Shown: positions 25,301 to 38,207, counted from the first letter of the stretch. The stretch: DNA of 64,000 bases from Neurospora tetrasperma FGSC 2508 (GCF_000213175.1 NW_009799179.1:1673793-1737792); one strand, 5' to 3'. Program-made: numbers and translations. Notes: a model not told the origin generated them from the sequence alone.

Positions 25301-25414
25301 CCGTTCACCCCGATAAGGGATGACTGGGTGGTCATTGTAAGCATGCCGTCCATGCATCTCCAAGGCCATTGCGCCCTGATTATAAGAATAGGGTACAAAG
25401 CATACAGACACCGC
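22344..25414. other. Long intergenic region with FLC promoter and a possible inverted-repeat element
   Basis: About 3.1 kb. The part next to 22344 is the FLC promoter and leader. 22500-24480 holds a few open frames on both strands of up to about 190 codons, but they have no domain, no consistent codon bias and no splice logic. 24515-24839 looks like a small TIR element and is listed separately. The last 0.5 kb is the 3' region of the symporter gene. Confidence 0.5.
24515..24839. mobile_element. Possible degenerate MITE flanked by TA
   Basis: The two ends, read inward, are CAGTATCGCCCCCT...GCATG and CAGTAGAATCCCCT...GCATC, and each is preceded by TA. They share the first five bases, a CCCCT block and a GCAT block at similar spacing, as in worn Tc1/mariner-type inverted repeats. 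Inside, ATGCAGT recurs at least five times, at about 24577, 24729, 24736, 24799 and 24816. Length is 325 bp with no coding capacity. The match between ends is partial, so this is tentative. Confidence 0.35.
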
Positions 25415-28053
25415 TCAAAAGAATTTGCCAGGAACCTTTCCAGCCCCAGACTCCTGTCCATTGCTCAAGATCGTCTCCAAGTCTCCGCCAGCAACGTACT
25501 GGATCGCCTCGCTGTCACTCTCCACCACAACTGGACGGTCAAGGGCGTCGAACCTTACACCCTTTCTCTTGGCCTGAACCCATTGCACCGTCAGCCTAAG
25601 CGCAAGGGCTCCAAAGCCCCACAAAAGACCGCCCACAGGGGCAGCCACGAAGGCGCCGAACGCAGCCCAGCCCTCCTGATAGATGCCGTCTTCGAGTAGT
25701 ATCAGCTGAGCGCCCTTGTATGCGTCGTTGTAGTAGATCGCGCCGAAGATGAAGACGGTGAAGATACCGCCCAACCCGCCGACGACCACCTCAAAGCCGC
25801 GCCACCAGTAGCACCGGTCGGACAAGCCAACGATCAGCACGGGAATGGTGGCGGCAGAGACGAGATCGGAAATAAGGTAGATTTGCAGAATCGAGGGCGC
25901 CTTGATGGCAAGGACCACGATGGGGATGATGATCAAAACCACGGCAACGCGGATCCACCACACGCTGAGCTTGTTGCGGAACAGATCGTTGCTGGCGGAC
26001 GAGACCATGGCGGACTGAAGCGAATCAAAGGCGGCGGTGCTGAGGGTGACAGACATGACGAGGACGAAGCCGACAACCCAGGCAGGAAGATTCTCAAGCA
26101 GGCCGAAGAAGGCAACGGAACCCGGGAGGGGGTTTTCCGGGTCCGAGCCGGGCCAGACGCCGGACCAGGCGGCGATAAGACCGGTGCAGCCTATCATGGT
26201 GATAATAATGAGGATAAAAAGGGCAGCAAGGGTGATGCCGATCCATAGATCACGGTCGGTCTTGGAGGCAAAGGTGCGGAGCCAGAAGCTGGACTGCTTG
26301 GGTGTTAGTCAAGTGACAATGGGCCGGTTCCTGTTCGGCAAGGGAAGACTTTACCAAAAAGAAGTCGTTCGTCAAAATGGCAACCGGGAGGATGTAGAGA
26401 AGCTGCCAACCCAAGAGACTATCCTTTAAAAGACCAGAGGGCTCGATCAGGCTGGTATCGATCTTGGTCTCGACGCCGATAGCAATGGATGCGACGACGA
26501 GGAGTCCGATCACCATCGCTCCCTGAATGTTGTCTGTAATGAAAGAGATTCGAAACCCGCCCAATGCTGCAGGTTGCACCCACGTCAGCACTTATTCAAT
26601 CGTTTGACGGGTTCGACGGGTTCAAAGAGACACATACAGGTATAGATGGTCGTGATTACACACTCGACGATGAGTACCGGCAACCCGTTAAGACCAGTCA
26701 AGACTTCAACAACCTGACCAATACCGGACAGTTCAGCAACCATGTACAGGAAAAGCGTAACCAGCGTCACAAAGCTCAGGTACAAGGCCGCGATGGTTCC
26801 ATAGCGCTGTCTGGTCCACTCGGTGAGGACGAAACCCTCAGGGCATTTGCGTCTGATGATAGGGCCCAGTAAGGCGAAGACGAACAGCGGGAGTGCGGAA
26901 GCCAAAGCATAGACAAGGACGCCCTGAAGACCAGCCAACGTGGCGATTTCTGGATAAGTGAAAAGGATTCCAGATCCGAGAGCTACGCAGGTTAGTTTTT
27001 CCAACCCACAAGGGTAAAGGGGAGAGGGGAAGGGGGAGTGGGGAGGGGAAGAATAGATCGGAGCGGCAGCACGTTTCTCACGCAAGCATTAACTTGATCG
27101 AGTAATCACGGTACAATCTCAGCTTCGTCGTCCAGCAAGTCGCCAGATCTCCTCCCTGTTCATCCTCTCTATCCTCGGAAATACCATTGTCCCCTGGGAG
27201 GCTTTTGTGTAAGACGAGGATGAAAGAGCGGGAGGTTGGATCCAGGCGAGCAAGCTTTTGACTCGGCGCCCGTAGTGAGCCGCAACCTCTCATCTAACCT
27301 TGAGTAATATCCATGGTATCCTTCCTGACACCACCTGGAGAGAAGGTGCCAAAACGAAGACGCGCGGGTACAACCTCGGAAGATGGAAGATAGGTTGGAG
27401 ATTGGGTGCGAACGAACCTATGCTGTCAGTCTGCTCAACTTATACCTATGTCATCGCCGGTGATGCTTTGTTCAGTTCGGGCCCTTATTGTTGTTGTTGA
27501 TGTTATCATGAAAGTGGAGTTTCGAAACCGCATGTCTTGTCCATTTCTCGTTGTTTTCGAAATGCTCTGTTCGGTGCGTTGCTACCGCTCTGATCTTCAT
27601 GTTGCAGTAGAGGCCTCAATTGTCGATGTTGAATGCCTCCTTGTCGCGTTGTGTGCTTTCACTCACCGGAAGCGATGAAGTTCAAAGCGAGCGGAATAGC
27701 TAGAAGAGAGTGAGATGTCAGTTGCGGCTCAACGTATTGTAAGTGGCAACGGGAGGCTGTGTGAGTAGGTGATGGCTCGGCAGAACAGGGGATTGCAGTC
27801 TCTCTTGTCTGAGCCTAGCAGGAAGGTCTTCTAACCCGTCTGAGTCCTGTTTCCGGCGAGGAAATCCCCCTTGGATTGGTTTCTCATCGTCCAGGCAACA
27901 CCGGTTCCCATGATCCTGCGGCGATAAGTCAGTATAAACGCTCCTCCGTACCGACCTGGCTTAAAACGGGGTTTGGTGTTTGTCATCTCACAGGAAAACT
28001 CCCAATGTAGTATAGATGATGGCGTTCGACGCCTCGGAGGATGGTTGACCCAT
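25415..28053 (-). CDS. Sodium:solute symporter family transporter (DUR3-like)
   Basis: Plasma-membrane cotransporter of the SSS family; the fungal members best known are urea/polyamine permeases. Exons on the minus strand are 28053-27992, 27915-27836, 27699-27667, 26982-26638, 26566-26355 and 26293-25415, all in phase, giving 536 residues. The N-terminus shows the family mark SKGDFLAGNRTQT after the first helix, then AIPLALNFIASALGSGILFTYPE. About 12-13 hydrophobic segments follow (LQGVLVYALASALPLFVFALL, VVLIIIPIVVLAIK, ITLAALFILIIITMIG). Exon 3 is 33 bp. Intron 3 is 684 bp, long for this organism, with a G-rich stretch. The protein is shorter than typical DUR3 (about 650-700), so the substrate is unsure. 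The start at 28051-28053 is the first ATG in frame. Confidence 0.85.
27019..27048 (+). other. G-quadruplex-prone G-run array inside an intron
   Basis: Five runs of four or five G lie within 30 bp on the plus strand, separated by 1-3 bases. This fits the classic quadruplex rule. It sits in the 684-bp intron of the symporter gene, on the non-transcribed-sense strand, so the transcript carries the C/T-rich complement near its 3' splice site. Confidence 0.4.
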
Positions 28054-30043
28054 TGTTCTGGTACGATTTTGCTTGGAATACAAACAGACTCCAGTGGTTG
28101 CTGAGGACGATGTTGCGACGGAAAAAGTTGTTGAACTGTCGAGGTTCTCTTTTCTTTTAAGCGAGCGGGCGTAATGGTGGGGCTTTCGGTGCTTCTCCGT
28201 CGAAATGATTGGCGCTTTGCCCCAGGATGGACTCGATAAGAACTGAAGCAAGAACAGTCGAAAAGTAAGCGAGAAAGCAGCGAATAAAAGTCCACACAAA
28301 TTCAATTGACGGATGACGGTTCTAGTGATTATTGAGGTTAGACAGGTTCATTGTCCTCCTTGGTTTCCTCAAAGAGCAAAGTGAAATTCTCATACCAGGA
28401 GACCCCGAGTCCCGTGTAGAAGCATTTACGTACGACTAAAGACAGCCCTGCAGAAATTCAGACCCATCGGCCCTCAAATTATTTCAAAAACGCCGTGGGG
28501 GTCTACCACAGCATATCCCATAGTACCCTAGTTACCCTTTCGCTCTTGTACACAGTGTACCTCCCTCCCGTCTCCGTCATCGGGGCAGGCCTGGAACAAG
28601 AGGGTTGCCGATGTGATTAAGGTTGTGTGATGTAGGTAGCTTGGCCTATGTGAGGGTTAGAGAATAAGCTACTAACTGTAAGATACACCAATTAGCTGGG
28701 AGCTTGTTAGTATCAAAACATCATGCTTGTCGACCTCACCACAGCTGTATGTAGTGTACACTAGAGGTACCCAAGAAGCAGGGTATCCCTGAAGGACAGG
28801 GAGTGTGATGCAACTCTCTTTCTGCATCAGCTGAGTGCCCACTTGGTGGTAAACCTTCTTCAACATCTCGGCTCAAAGCGGCCCAACTGGCTGGAATAGT
28901 ACTACCTCGCGTAGCTACATGGGATCACTCACTCCAGCATCCCTCCTAATCACGTCACGGAACATACTACCTTCGAACGACCTAGAGGCCGACCACCAAT
29001 GGCGGTGTGTGACAACGGTTCGTGTCATCTTGAACTTTCACTCAACAACGACAAAAGGCTTGAAGTGCGGAGAGTGCAGCGTCTGAACAGCACAGTTGCT
29101 GCGCGATAAATGTCTTGTTCTTCTATTTATTCGGACTGGGGACTATCTCAGGAAATGTGGAAATGGTAGCAGTCGAGTAGCTATGCGACAACCAGATACG
29201 AGGTTTACCCAGGACACAGAAAACAACTCTTCCTCTGCTTCCAAATACAAGAGATTGCCGACATTCCCAACCATATTTAACCAGTCAGTCTCCCCGTGTG
29301 ACTCGGAACTATTACCTAGATACCCCTTAGGTTAATCCTGGCCGTTGTCCCCTGAAAGTCCACGCCTGGTTTAGTATTGGCCGCATGAGTAGACTTAAGA
29401 ACACTCAGGCTACCAAATAAGACTTTCTGACCAATATTCAGATTCCAACATTGATTAAACAAATCCAGGCGGACGCAGACATCAGGCTGCGCCAACGCTA
29501 ACCACGTGAAAGTACTCACAATCATCGAGAACAGCCGGGTCAGATCAACCGTTCTTCCAACCAACACCAACCAGAAAAACACAACCAGGGTATAACCACC
29601 AAGCGCCGAAACCAGCATATGCTCACGTCGCTGCAAATGACCCTATCGCCCGACTCCAAGGAAGAACGCCGCAATAAGCCAAACGTCGAACCCAATGCCT
29701 GACCAAAACTGATAGTTTTGACAAGCTCCCGGAAACAGGTTGAGTTATGGTTGAAACATAATCGAGAAGAAAGATACGGCCATGGCGAATAAGAAAATGA
29801 CTAAAATCGAGAAACATGCCGATGCGTTATCAGTGGTCCATCTCGGTATACCAAAGAAGCCCATGCCTTTCAAGACACCATGGAGAACGCCAAAGAAATA
29901 GGTGTGGGGCATTAAGGTATACCATCAAAGTCGCCGAAACGAAGTAGGGAAGCCCCGAGTACTGTAGACACTGTGGAAAGCTCGCACCCGAGAGCGACAA
30001 CCGAGTCGGCAAAGATGGACCAGTCGAGATGGCTTCCATCTCC
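28054..30043. other. Intergenic region between symporter promoter and RRM-protein 3' end
   Basis: About 2 kb. The part just above 28053 is the promoter and leader of the symporter gene. The part just below 30044 is the 3' UTR region of the RRM gene. No protein family, RNA gene or repeat is recognised in between. Confidence 0.5.
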
Positions 30044-32744
30044 TCAAAACACCGTGGGATGGTGGGCAGCCGCTGGGATCCAAACGGCACAGTGCTGTCC
30101 CGTAATGGGATGGTAGGCAAAGTGCGAATGGACAAAGCCATAAGGAACACATTCGAGGGGGATGGGCGGCGCATACTCTGGAGTCCAGTTGTGCATCACC
30201 AGATCAGGAGGCGCCTGCTGGACATTAGGAGGCAAGGCCGGGCCAGTGCCGGGCATTCCAGCCATGTACGCGTGCATATGCCAGTCCGGGATATAGCCGA
30301 CGTGTGGGTACGCGGGCTGGGGCTGATCCCACGAGGTGATGGGCAACGGCTGCATGGGATGGATCGGTCTACCGTTCACATCGGCCGTGGGATGAGGCAG
30401 AGCTGTAAATTGGGGTCCCGGCACGGCGTCACCGGGGCGTCTATTGGCAGAAGGTCCTGAAAAGACACTAGCGGCGACTTTGTTGGCAGGAATGGCATCA
30501 CCGTGAACGCCATGTGCAGCGAAATTGGGCATCGACTTGAAAGGCTTGACAGTATGCTGCTCTGTCGAGGCTCTCTGGATAGAAGCGTCCTTCATGGCAG
30601 GACCATCCGTGAAGTGGCAGTCGTGGGCTACGTGGATATTCTTGCGCTGGGTGGGCGATCCTTCGGATGAGTAAGCCAGCAACAAAGGAGCTGACTCTGA
30701 CCCTTGGGTCGCAATTTCAGGGACGCTCAATTGTTTCATGGCGGATCTGTGAGCAAAAGAGGCTCTCGACGGCGTGTTGGGAGTCCGAGGGTCGCCTCTG
30801 TACGTGTTGGAAGAAGCAGGAGCTCTGCCAGTCAAGGGAGACGAGACCATTCGACGAACACTTTTGGTGGTCTTCCGTTCGACCTTCAATGGGTGGCCGC
30901 GCAATGCAAAACCTCTCTGTGCTCAATGGTCAGCGTTGGACTCTTATTTTCGATGAAATGGAACACTCACAAAGCGCTTGATAGCTTCATCTGGAGCACC
31001 GATATGCTCGTACTCGACAAAAGCATAGTGGTGATGGTGTTGGCGGGCGCCATAGTAAGCAGGAATGTCCTTTCGCACGATGGTGCACTTGTTGATGGTG
31101 CCGGCCTGACTAAACAGATCCTCCAGTTCTGTCTCCTCAATGTCCCGCGGCATGTGTGCGATGTACAAGGTTCGCCGATCGACGTCGTACTGCCTGAGGA
31201 ATTCCTTGTTCGGATCGCGAGGGGGGGTGATGGATTTTTTGTCCTCATCGTACGGCACGATCCTGTAGTCTGGGTTCTCCTTGGCGACCTGAACAATATA
31301 ATCAGCATTTGACATGAGCGGAGTCAACCCAAAGAAAATGTGGTACATACAAGGCCCATGTCCCGAGTCGGGTCAAAAACCGTGAACCCCGCGACGACAG
31401 TCGGGGGAAGCCCAAGTTCCTGCTGAAGTTCGGCGGGCAAGACGTAGCACTTGTTCAGCTCTCCATAAGCTTCGAGCACGCGCATGGCTTGGTGGACAGT
31501 GATGTCTCTGTGATCACGTCTGTTGATTGCGTAGGTGCCTGGGTGATCGTCAGTATGCGGAAACGAAAAGGAAGACATTCGGAGAGAACATCTTACGGTT
31601 GGCTTTGACCATCTCGGTTCGGCAAGGTCGACCAAGGATCATAATACCCTTCCCGTTCACCACCGCGTTCTTCGCATGGTTTTCGTCCTGTTCCAGTATC
31701 AGATAAACCATTCCACAAACGAGGAAGATCAACTTACTGTATACTGGCAGAATGCAAATGGCATGTTGGAGGGGTCACGGCGAATCTTGACGTATACTAA
31801 TCCAAAGTAACTGAACTCCTTGGTAACCGCGGCCTTAAGATCCTCATCCTCCCGAGCCTCAGGAAGGCTGGACAACAAAATATGTCAGCGGATGAATGTG
31901 CCCACTCCTACAAATGATGACCTACTTTGCCACAAACACACAAGCGCTCGGCGGATAAAGGTACTGAGCGTCGAACGAATCATCCTTCGGCGTGGAAGGA
32001 GGCGTATTGCTGACCATGGTGTACGTGATCCGGGAATGCTTTCTGGCCGGCGGGTCCGGCTCTACGAACGTGACGGAACGGCGCTGCAGGCTGGTCTTCG
32101 GTGTGGTGTCAGAAGCCATGATACCAACAGGGTAGCTCTGTGAAGCACGAGTCGGCGTAATACTAGTGTGGTACTGTCTTTTGGTGTCTCCAAAGTCGGA
32201 GGCGTCAGACGGGGTATTGACCTGCGATCCTCCACCATTGACTTAACAACCAGAGTTAGTACGCACAAAAGTGTGATACGCTCATCAAACAAACACCATG
32301 TCGCAAACTGCATTTCTTTACGTGAATGCTTTGAGAACGTCGTGAGTGAATTTCTGATTTCCATTGGTAAATAGATGCCTGAGTCTGCTGAGTATTTGAC
32401 AAGTGCCTGTTTTGGTATCTTGACGGATGCCACTCCGTGTTGGTGTCTTTAGAATTCGGATGCCACTCCGTTGCAGTGCGCATAGTGACTCGACGGATGC
32501 CTCGCCGTTCTGTTGTCGCCACTGTTCTCGCTCAGGGACTTTGATTTCTTTTGTTCTTCTCTTTCACTAAGCAAACATCAAGCCCAGAGCCCGTGCGACG
32601 ACGCGTCGTGGGCAAAGGTAATTGAGCCATGTAGAGATCGACTGTGTAAGAAGGGGAAAACATACCGATCGATGACTCTGTTGACAAACTCAACGATGAC
32701 TCGTCATCGTGAGTCGCCATCTCGTTGTTGATGACGGACGGCAT
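30044..32744 (-). CDS. Multi-RRM RNA-binding protein
   Basis: Exons on the minus strand are 32744-32666, 32241-31926, 31867-31738, 31687-31597, 31538-31351, 31288-30971 and 30916-30044, all in phase, giving 664 residues. An RRM near 120-205 contains CVFVANLPE and MPFAFCQYT. A second, poorly conserved RRM-like stretch follows (AMRVLEAYGELNKCYVL, VVAGFTVFD). A clear RRM near 300-380 shows RTLYIAHMPRDIEETELEDLF and HHYAFVEYEH. The last 280 residues are Pro/His/Tyr-rich and probably disordered. A shorter model starting at 32119 is possible, but the extra exon restores a smooth coding sequence in phase (SLSTESSI joined to VNGGGSQVNTPSD) with good splice sites, so I prefer the longer one. The intron between them is 424 bp. 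A role in post-transcriptional control is inferred; targets are unknown. Confidence 0.8.
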
Positions 32745-34746
32745 TGGGAGATTGGTTGAGATGGAACGCTTCTGTGGCCTGCTAGAAAGTATGAGCACGC
32801 TACTGGCACGCTGACAGATCGGAGAAGAGGCCAAAAGGATCAGATCGCGACAATGAAATAGCAACACGGTGCGAGTTGAACCCGAGGTCTAATGGAGGGG
32901 GAAGAAGCACTGCAAAAGGCACGATGAGACATGAGAGGAAAGGAAGAGAGTGTCCGATGACCCAGACGGAAGAGCAGACCTTGTCAACTAGGAGAAGTTT
33001 TCGAGAATGCAGGATTCATTCTTGATATCTCGTCCGCGCTCGTGGTAAATGTGGTTGCAGACACAAGGAAATTGCGCTTCCAGATGGAAACTGCTGTGGA
33101 AAGGGGGTGAAGAAAGGGGGGAGGGGCGCAGCACCATCTGTGCATTCTGGCGAACAGCACAAATGTTTTGGATCTTGGGTTGCAAGGGCTGGTGAAAACA
33201 AACATAACGAAAGGTGTGTGACTTACTACTTCTCGCGCCTTGGGAAAGCTAGGTGGCTCCGTTGATGCGAATTTACGATATTCTTGCGCGCTTGGTGACC
33301 GACTGGGTTCAGTTGCGATTGGAAATGGTCGACGCTGCTTGAAGGCCCGATTAAGAGCGACTGATAGAGTAGCGTGGTAGAAGCTTGAAGCCAAACCGCG
33401 ATGGGAAGGTGATTGTAGGTAAAGTTCCCCTTGTGAGACTGGTGATGGCAAGTGAACCTGCAAGAAAGTCGAGGTTGGCGAGGGGAAAAGAGTTCTAGGT
33501 AAGAACAGGAAAAAAAAATAAGGCAACGGAGCAGAAGGGCAAAGGAGGATAGTTGGGGAAAGGAAACTACTGTGGGTCCCAAATTCAACCCTAACCTACT
33601 TATCCTCTTCGACGTCCAATAAACGGTCTTCGTTGCTCGTCAATAGGGCTGGATATTGGAACTTATTGTTTGCTTTTTCTGAAACAGCCCTTATGGATAT
33701 GGCCGTCAAGGTCCTCAACGAAAATGGGGGCTAGAATGAGCATGACGTGAGGCCTAGATCACCTGATTGGATGGGTTGCATATTGACGGGTGGGTGCTTG
33801 TGCGAAACTGCTAGTGATATGACGGAATTTGGATTTGAAAATCGTTACTACTTGTCGAATCCGTAGAACAATAAAAGAAGCCTAACTTTGAAGTCATGAT
33901 TGAGGAGAAAAAGAAGAAGAAGAAGAGGGGAAGGCTTAGAGAATTCAAATTAGTGACAAAATCGAATAAGAAGCGGGGATTATCTTCAGCATCGAGAACC
34001 TTCTGTCATCCAAACTGCTTACAGTTCCAAATTATGTGGAATGAGCATCTAGAGGTAGTGCTGTCTGATATCTCAGATTATTAGTTTATATGAGACCTAG
34101 TGCTAGACTGACTGTCTCTTGCCTGTCATGTCCAGGCGTGTCCGGCTTGCTCCTCCTTCTGGCCTCCAACAAAACACACGAGTGTCATCCCAAGCACGGC
34201 TAGGCAAGCATCGCCTCACCCAAATCGCCGTTCAAAGGGACATTGTACAACAGCAAAGCGTCGCATGTTGTCGAGTGCCCAAGATATCGAAAAGTGTCTC
34301 GCCAAGGGAAAAGCTGATATCAGAGAGATGCTGGTTATGTGAGCAGATGCCGGGGCAAAATTTTGAACGAGAGATGTGCTGCTTCACTTGATGTTGCTGA
34401 CTTGTCGGGTAACAACGAGTACTGCATTACTGATCTCCACACTATTACGCCGCTGTGCTGGCCAGCAGACATAGGCAACAATCAATATAGAAGGGAATAA
34501 CCCGTATGGCTTTCTTGATGAAGACGACTCGTATGACAGTGTTACATGTGAATTGTATATCCACGGGTATTGAGAAACGCCTGGCCAGGTATAGTAGCCG
34601 AGAAATGAGTGATTTGAAAGTGACAAACTTCTGTCATCGATGCTGCCAAAACAGCCAGCAGTAAACTCACCTGTGTAGCGTAGGCCCCGACTTATGACAT
34701 ACATGAAGCTTTGCGATAGTTCCATGAGCTTTATATTGAACCCTTC
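32745..34746. promoter_or_regulatory. Spliced leader and promoter of the RRM gene, then intergenic sequence up to the gap
   Basis: On the minus strand a GTAAGT donor starts at 33226 and a CTTTCTAG acceptor ends at 32782, so the transcript may have a 5' UTR intron of about 445 bp. The reading phase across it does not match the downstream start, which favours an untranslated leader. 33060-33130 is G-rich on the plus strand. 33600-34746 shows no gene. Confidence 0.4.
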
Positions 34747-35654
34747 NNNNNNNNNNNNNNNNNNNNNNNNNNNNNNNNNNNNNNNNNNNNNNNNNNNNNN
34801 NNNNNNNNNNNNNNNNNNNNNNNNNNNNNNNNNNNNNNNNNNNNNNNNNNNNNNNNNNNNNNNNNNNNNNNNNNNNNNNNNNNNNNNNNNNNNNNNNNNN
34901 NNNNNNNNNNNNNNNNNNNNNNNNNNNNNNNNNNNNNNNNNNNNNNNNNNNNNNNNNNNNNNNNNNNNNNNNNNNNNNNNNNNNNNNNNNNNNNNNNNNN
35001 NNNNNNNNNNNNNNNNNNNNNNNNNNNNNNNNNNNNNNNNNNNNNNNNNNNNNNNNNNNNNNNNNNNNNNNNNNNNNNNNNNNNNNNNNNNNNNNNNNNN
35101 NNNNNNNNNNNNNNNNNNNNNNNNNNNNNNNNNNNNNNNNNNNNNNNNNNNNNNNNNNNNNNNNNNNNNNNNNNNNNNNNNNNNNNNNNNNNNNNNNNNN
35201 NNNNNNNNNNNNNNNNNNNNNNNNNNNNNNNNNNNNNNNNNNNNNNNNNNNNNNNNNNNNNNNNNNNNNNNNNNNNNNNNNNNNNNNNNNNNNNNNNNNN
35301 NNNNNNNNNNNNNNNNNNNNNNNNNNNNNNNNNNNNNNNNNNNNNNNNNNNNNNNNNNNNNNNNNNNNNNNNNNNNNNNNNNNNNNNNNNNNNNNNNNNN
35401 NNNNNNNNNNNNNNNNNNNNNNNNNNNNNNNNNNNNNNNNNNNNNNNNNNNNNNNNNNNNNNNNNNNNNNNNNNNNNNNNNNNNNNNNNNNNNNNNNNNN
35501 NNNNNNNNNNNNNNNNNNNNNNNNNNNNNNNNNNNNNNNNNNNNNNNNNNNNNNNNNNNNNNNNNNNNNNNNNNNNNNNNNNNNNNNNNNNNNNNNNNNN
35601 NNNNNNNNNNNNNNNNNNNNNNNNNNNNNNNNNNNNNNNNNNNNNNNNNNNNNN
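34747..35654. other. Assembly gap (N run)
   Basis: 908 unknown bases. Flanking sequences on the two sides are unrelated. Open frames that run through the Ns are artefacts. Confidence 0.99.
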
Positions 35655-36263
35655 GAAATGTGGCAAGCCTCGTGAGTCGGCAAGAAGCTGCTTGAGTGGT
35701 GGATGTTGTTTCATCAGACACCTGATGTGATGTCGTTGCTGGAGTGCAGGGGTTATTCGGAAGTTGCCGAGAAAAAGCGGGACCGCACCCCCGCATGCAA
35801 ATCAAGACCCCATCACACAGTCGGAAAGACCTACCAAGCAGGGACACAATGCTGCATTTTGGTAATATATTGGGTCGCAATGATTCCCATTACACTTCAT
35901 CGGAGGGAAAAATGGAAATTTCAGAGGCTTCAGCTATCAACGAGCGATCCGAGTACGTAAAGCTGATTGCCGGCGAACTTCGTTTCGTGACAAAGCAAGT
36001 CTGGGTTAGGGTTGTGTAGATATGCTGACCAATGAGCTCCTTGGATCACCACTACCTGGTCAAAGCTCATCAACCTCGATCAAATGCGGAGAATTGGAGA
36101 CGCGCCAACCCCGACCCCGGCCTCTTCGTCCTGGTTCCTGAACAAGTTGCCTCTGTAACCGTAAAAGAGATGCGTCCAGGGTATTGAGCCGACTGGCTCC
36201 ATCACCCTTATCAGTTTATCGTCTATTCGAGGTGACCCGTTGGACAAACAATAGGAGACAACC
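35655..36263. other. Upstream region of the CIA30 gene
   Basis: Between the gap and the CIA30 start codon. No gene is seen. It probably holds the CIA30 promoter and leader. Confidence 0.5.
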
Positions 36264-37206
36264 ATGCGCGCAACACAGTCCCTTCCGTTCAAGAGCTTCT
36301 GGAGCCGGAGTCTTGACGAGCTCTCGCGGTTGACCAACATCGGTACGAGGAACTCAACCCATTTCCCAGTTTACGCTCTTGATATGCGCCATTGAACACC
36401 GACGGTTCGTTGCTGACATAGGGCTGGCTGGCCGGCCGGGGTTCGCAGTTGTCAAATCGGAGAACATCAGAGGCGCCACGGGGCCACGAGAGATCCACAA
36501 CTTCCAGACGCCCGAGTCAGTCGCAGACTGCAAGCTCCTTTCCGACGCCGACGTGGGCGGCTCCTCGACCGCCCATCTCGACTGGGTTCCCCCGCCCAAC
36601 GCCACCCCCACTGTCACCGCCGGCGACGGTAGCGACCGAAAACCGTACACCCCGATCCCCGGCAGCTATGCGCGCTTCCACGGCACCATCTCGCTAGAGC
36701 TGCCCACGGACCGGCGGGAGATTTCACGGACAGGCTACGCCGGCTTCCGGACGCTGGACCGGCCGCCCACCATTTTTGGCCGCGGCCTGTGGGACATTGA
36801 TCCGTATGCCTACCTCGCGATCCGCGTCAAGACGGACGCGCGCAGTTACTTTGTCAACGTCCGGACCGAGTCGGTGGTGCCGCTCGACCTGCACCAGCAT
36901 CGACTGTTCGTGAAGAAGCCCGGTCAGTGGGAGACGGTGTTGATTAAGTGGAACGACTTTGTGCGGACCAACCACGGTAAGGTCATCGAGCCGCAGACGG
37001 GAATGCTGCGCCAAAAGGTTTTGTCGATCGGGTTCTCGACTACGGACAGGAAGCCGGGGCCGTACGAGCTCTGTGTTGAAAGGTTATGGGCGACCAATGA
37101 TTTTGATGAGGCTGGGGTTGTGGAGACTGATGTTCCGGGAGCTCAGCTTAAGAATAAGCATGGTGAGAAGGTCAAGGTTACGTGGGGAGCTTTGGAGCAG
37201 GAGTGA
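36264..37206 (+). CDS. cia30: Complex I intermediate-associated protein 30 (CIA30)
   Basis: Mitochondrial assembly chaperone first defined in Neurospora: it binds the membrane-arm intermediate of respiratory complex I and is not part of the finished complex. Exons are 36264-36342 and 36422-37206, giving 287 residues. The start MRATQSLPFKSFWSRSLDELSR is basic and amphipathic, fitting a matrix presequence. The CIA30 domain then shows IHNFQTPESVADCKLLSDADVGGSS, GYAGFRTLD, GLWDIDPYAYLAIRVKTD, SYFVNVRTES, GQWETVLIKWNDFV and KVLSIGFSTTDRKPGPYELCVERL. The acceptor at 36421 is preceded closely by a CTGAC branch site. An earlier acceptor would bring an in-frame stop, so this join is preferred. Length is near the known ~300 residues. 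Confidence 0.92.
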
Positions 37207-38207
37207 TAGAGGGGCTGTATGCCTGTTCGTCAGTAGCGAGGTGGACTTGCGCTGTTGGCTACAAGAGGACTGGAGGTTGTACATTGTACTGTACGATTCT
37301 TGATCAACTGAGGAGGGAGGTTTATCACAACAGAACCGCGGTATTCAGGGGTCTGAGGAGGACAACGCGGGTAGATCGACAGATGGAAGAATAAAAGGGC
37401 TATGTTCTGTCCTACAGGCGCCTTAGCTGGCCGTGGTACAGTCTGAATTTGCAATTTTCATGACAGACTGGATTATAGGATACAACGAAACATGCTACTG
37501 GTGCCGAGTCCATGTTCGAGGAGCCAGACTGCAGTAGAGTGAAGACCAAGAGACTTGAGAATTAGAAAATAGGGTTATGTTAGACTTTCTTTTGTCTATT
37601 TGCTCATTCGTATGAAATCCTAGATGCGCACAGCAAGCAACTCACGGACTTGGATCAGACCCAGTCTCTTCACTATGAGCCCCTATGCTGGACATGGACG
37701 GCCAGCAGAAGAGCAGATAAGACAGTCCAGGTTGAGGAAGCAACCTATGGAACCTGGGTTTCCTTGCAATCCTTGAACGAGCCTTCGTTAGCAGCATCAT
37801 GATTTGACACAGGCCGGCACACAATCAGCAAAATAGGCCGAAAGTTCACGAAAGCATTGCAGCCTACTGTTCTCGCATGAACGAGCGAGATGTTCTAGAG
37901 CCTCTGAGCAGCAAAGGAAAACCAAAATGAAAGGGCTAGGTGGAAAAGCAAACCATAACATTTTATTGAACCCCTTAATGTGCCGTGGTTTTTGTGGTAC
38001 CACGCTTGCTGTAACCATAAAATCAAATCCCATAAGCGACCGGTACTTTGAATCACCGAATCTTCAGCAGCCTAAACTCCATTCCCCTTGTAATGCTGAA
38101 TCCCATGAGAACCATTGCTACCAATAACGCCCCTCAACATGATCCAAACAAGTTGCTTGCCGGTCCCTCTTATAGACCTTGAAAATTGACGCTAGAAGTG
38201 ATTTCGC
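37207..38207. other. Convergent 3' intergenic region
   Basis: About 1 kb between the stops of CIA30 and the RS/RD-rich gene. No gene or repeat is recognised. Confidence 0.5.

Noticed and set aside
34384-35880. Long open frames on both strands running through the N gap
   Set aside because: They are open only because N codons cannot be stops. The real flanking pieces are short and show no domain.
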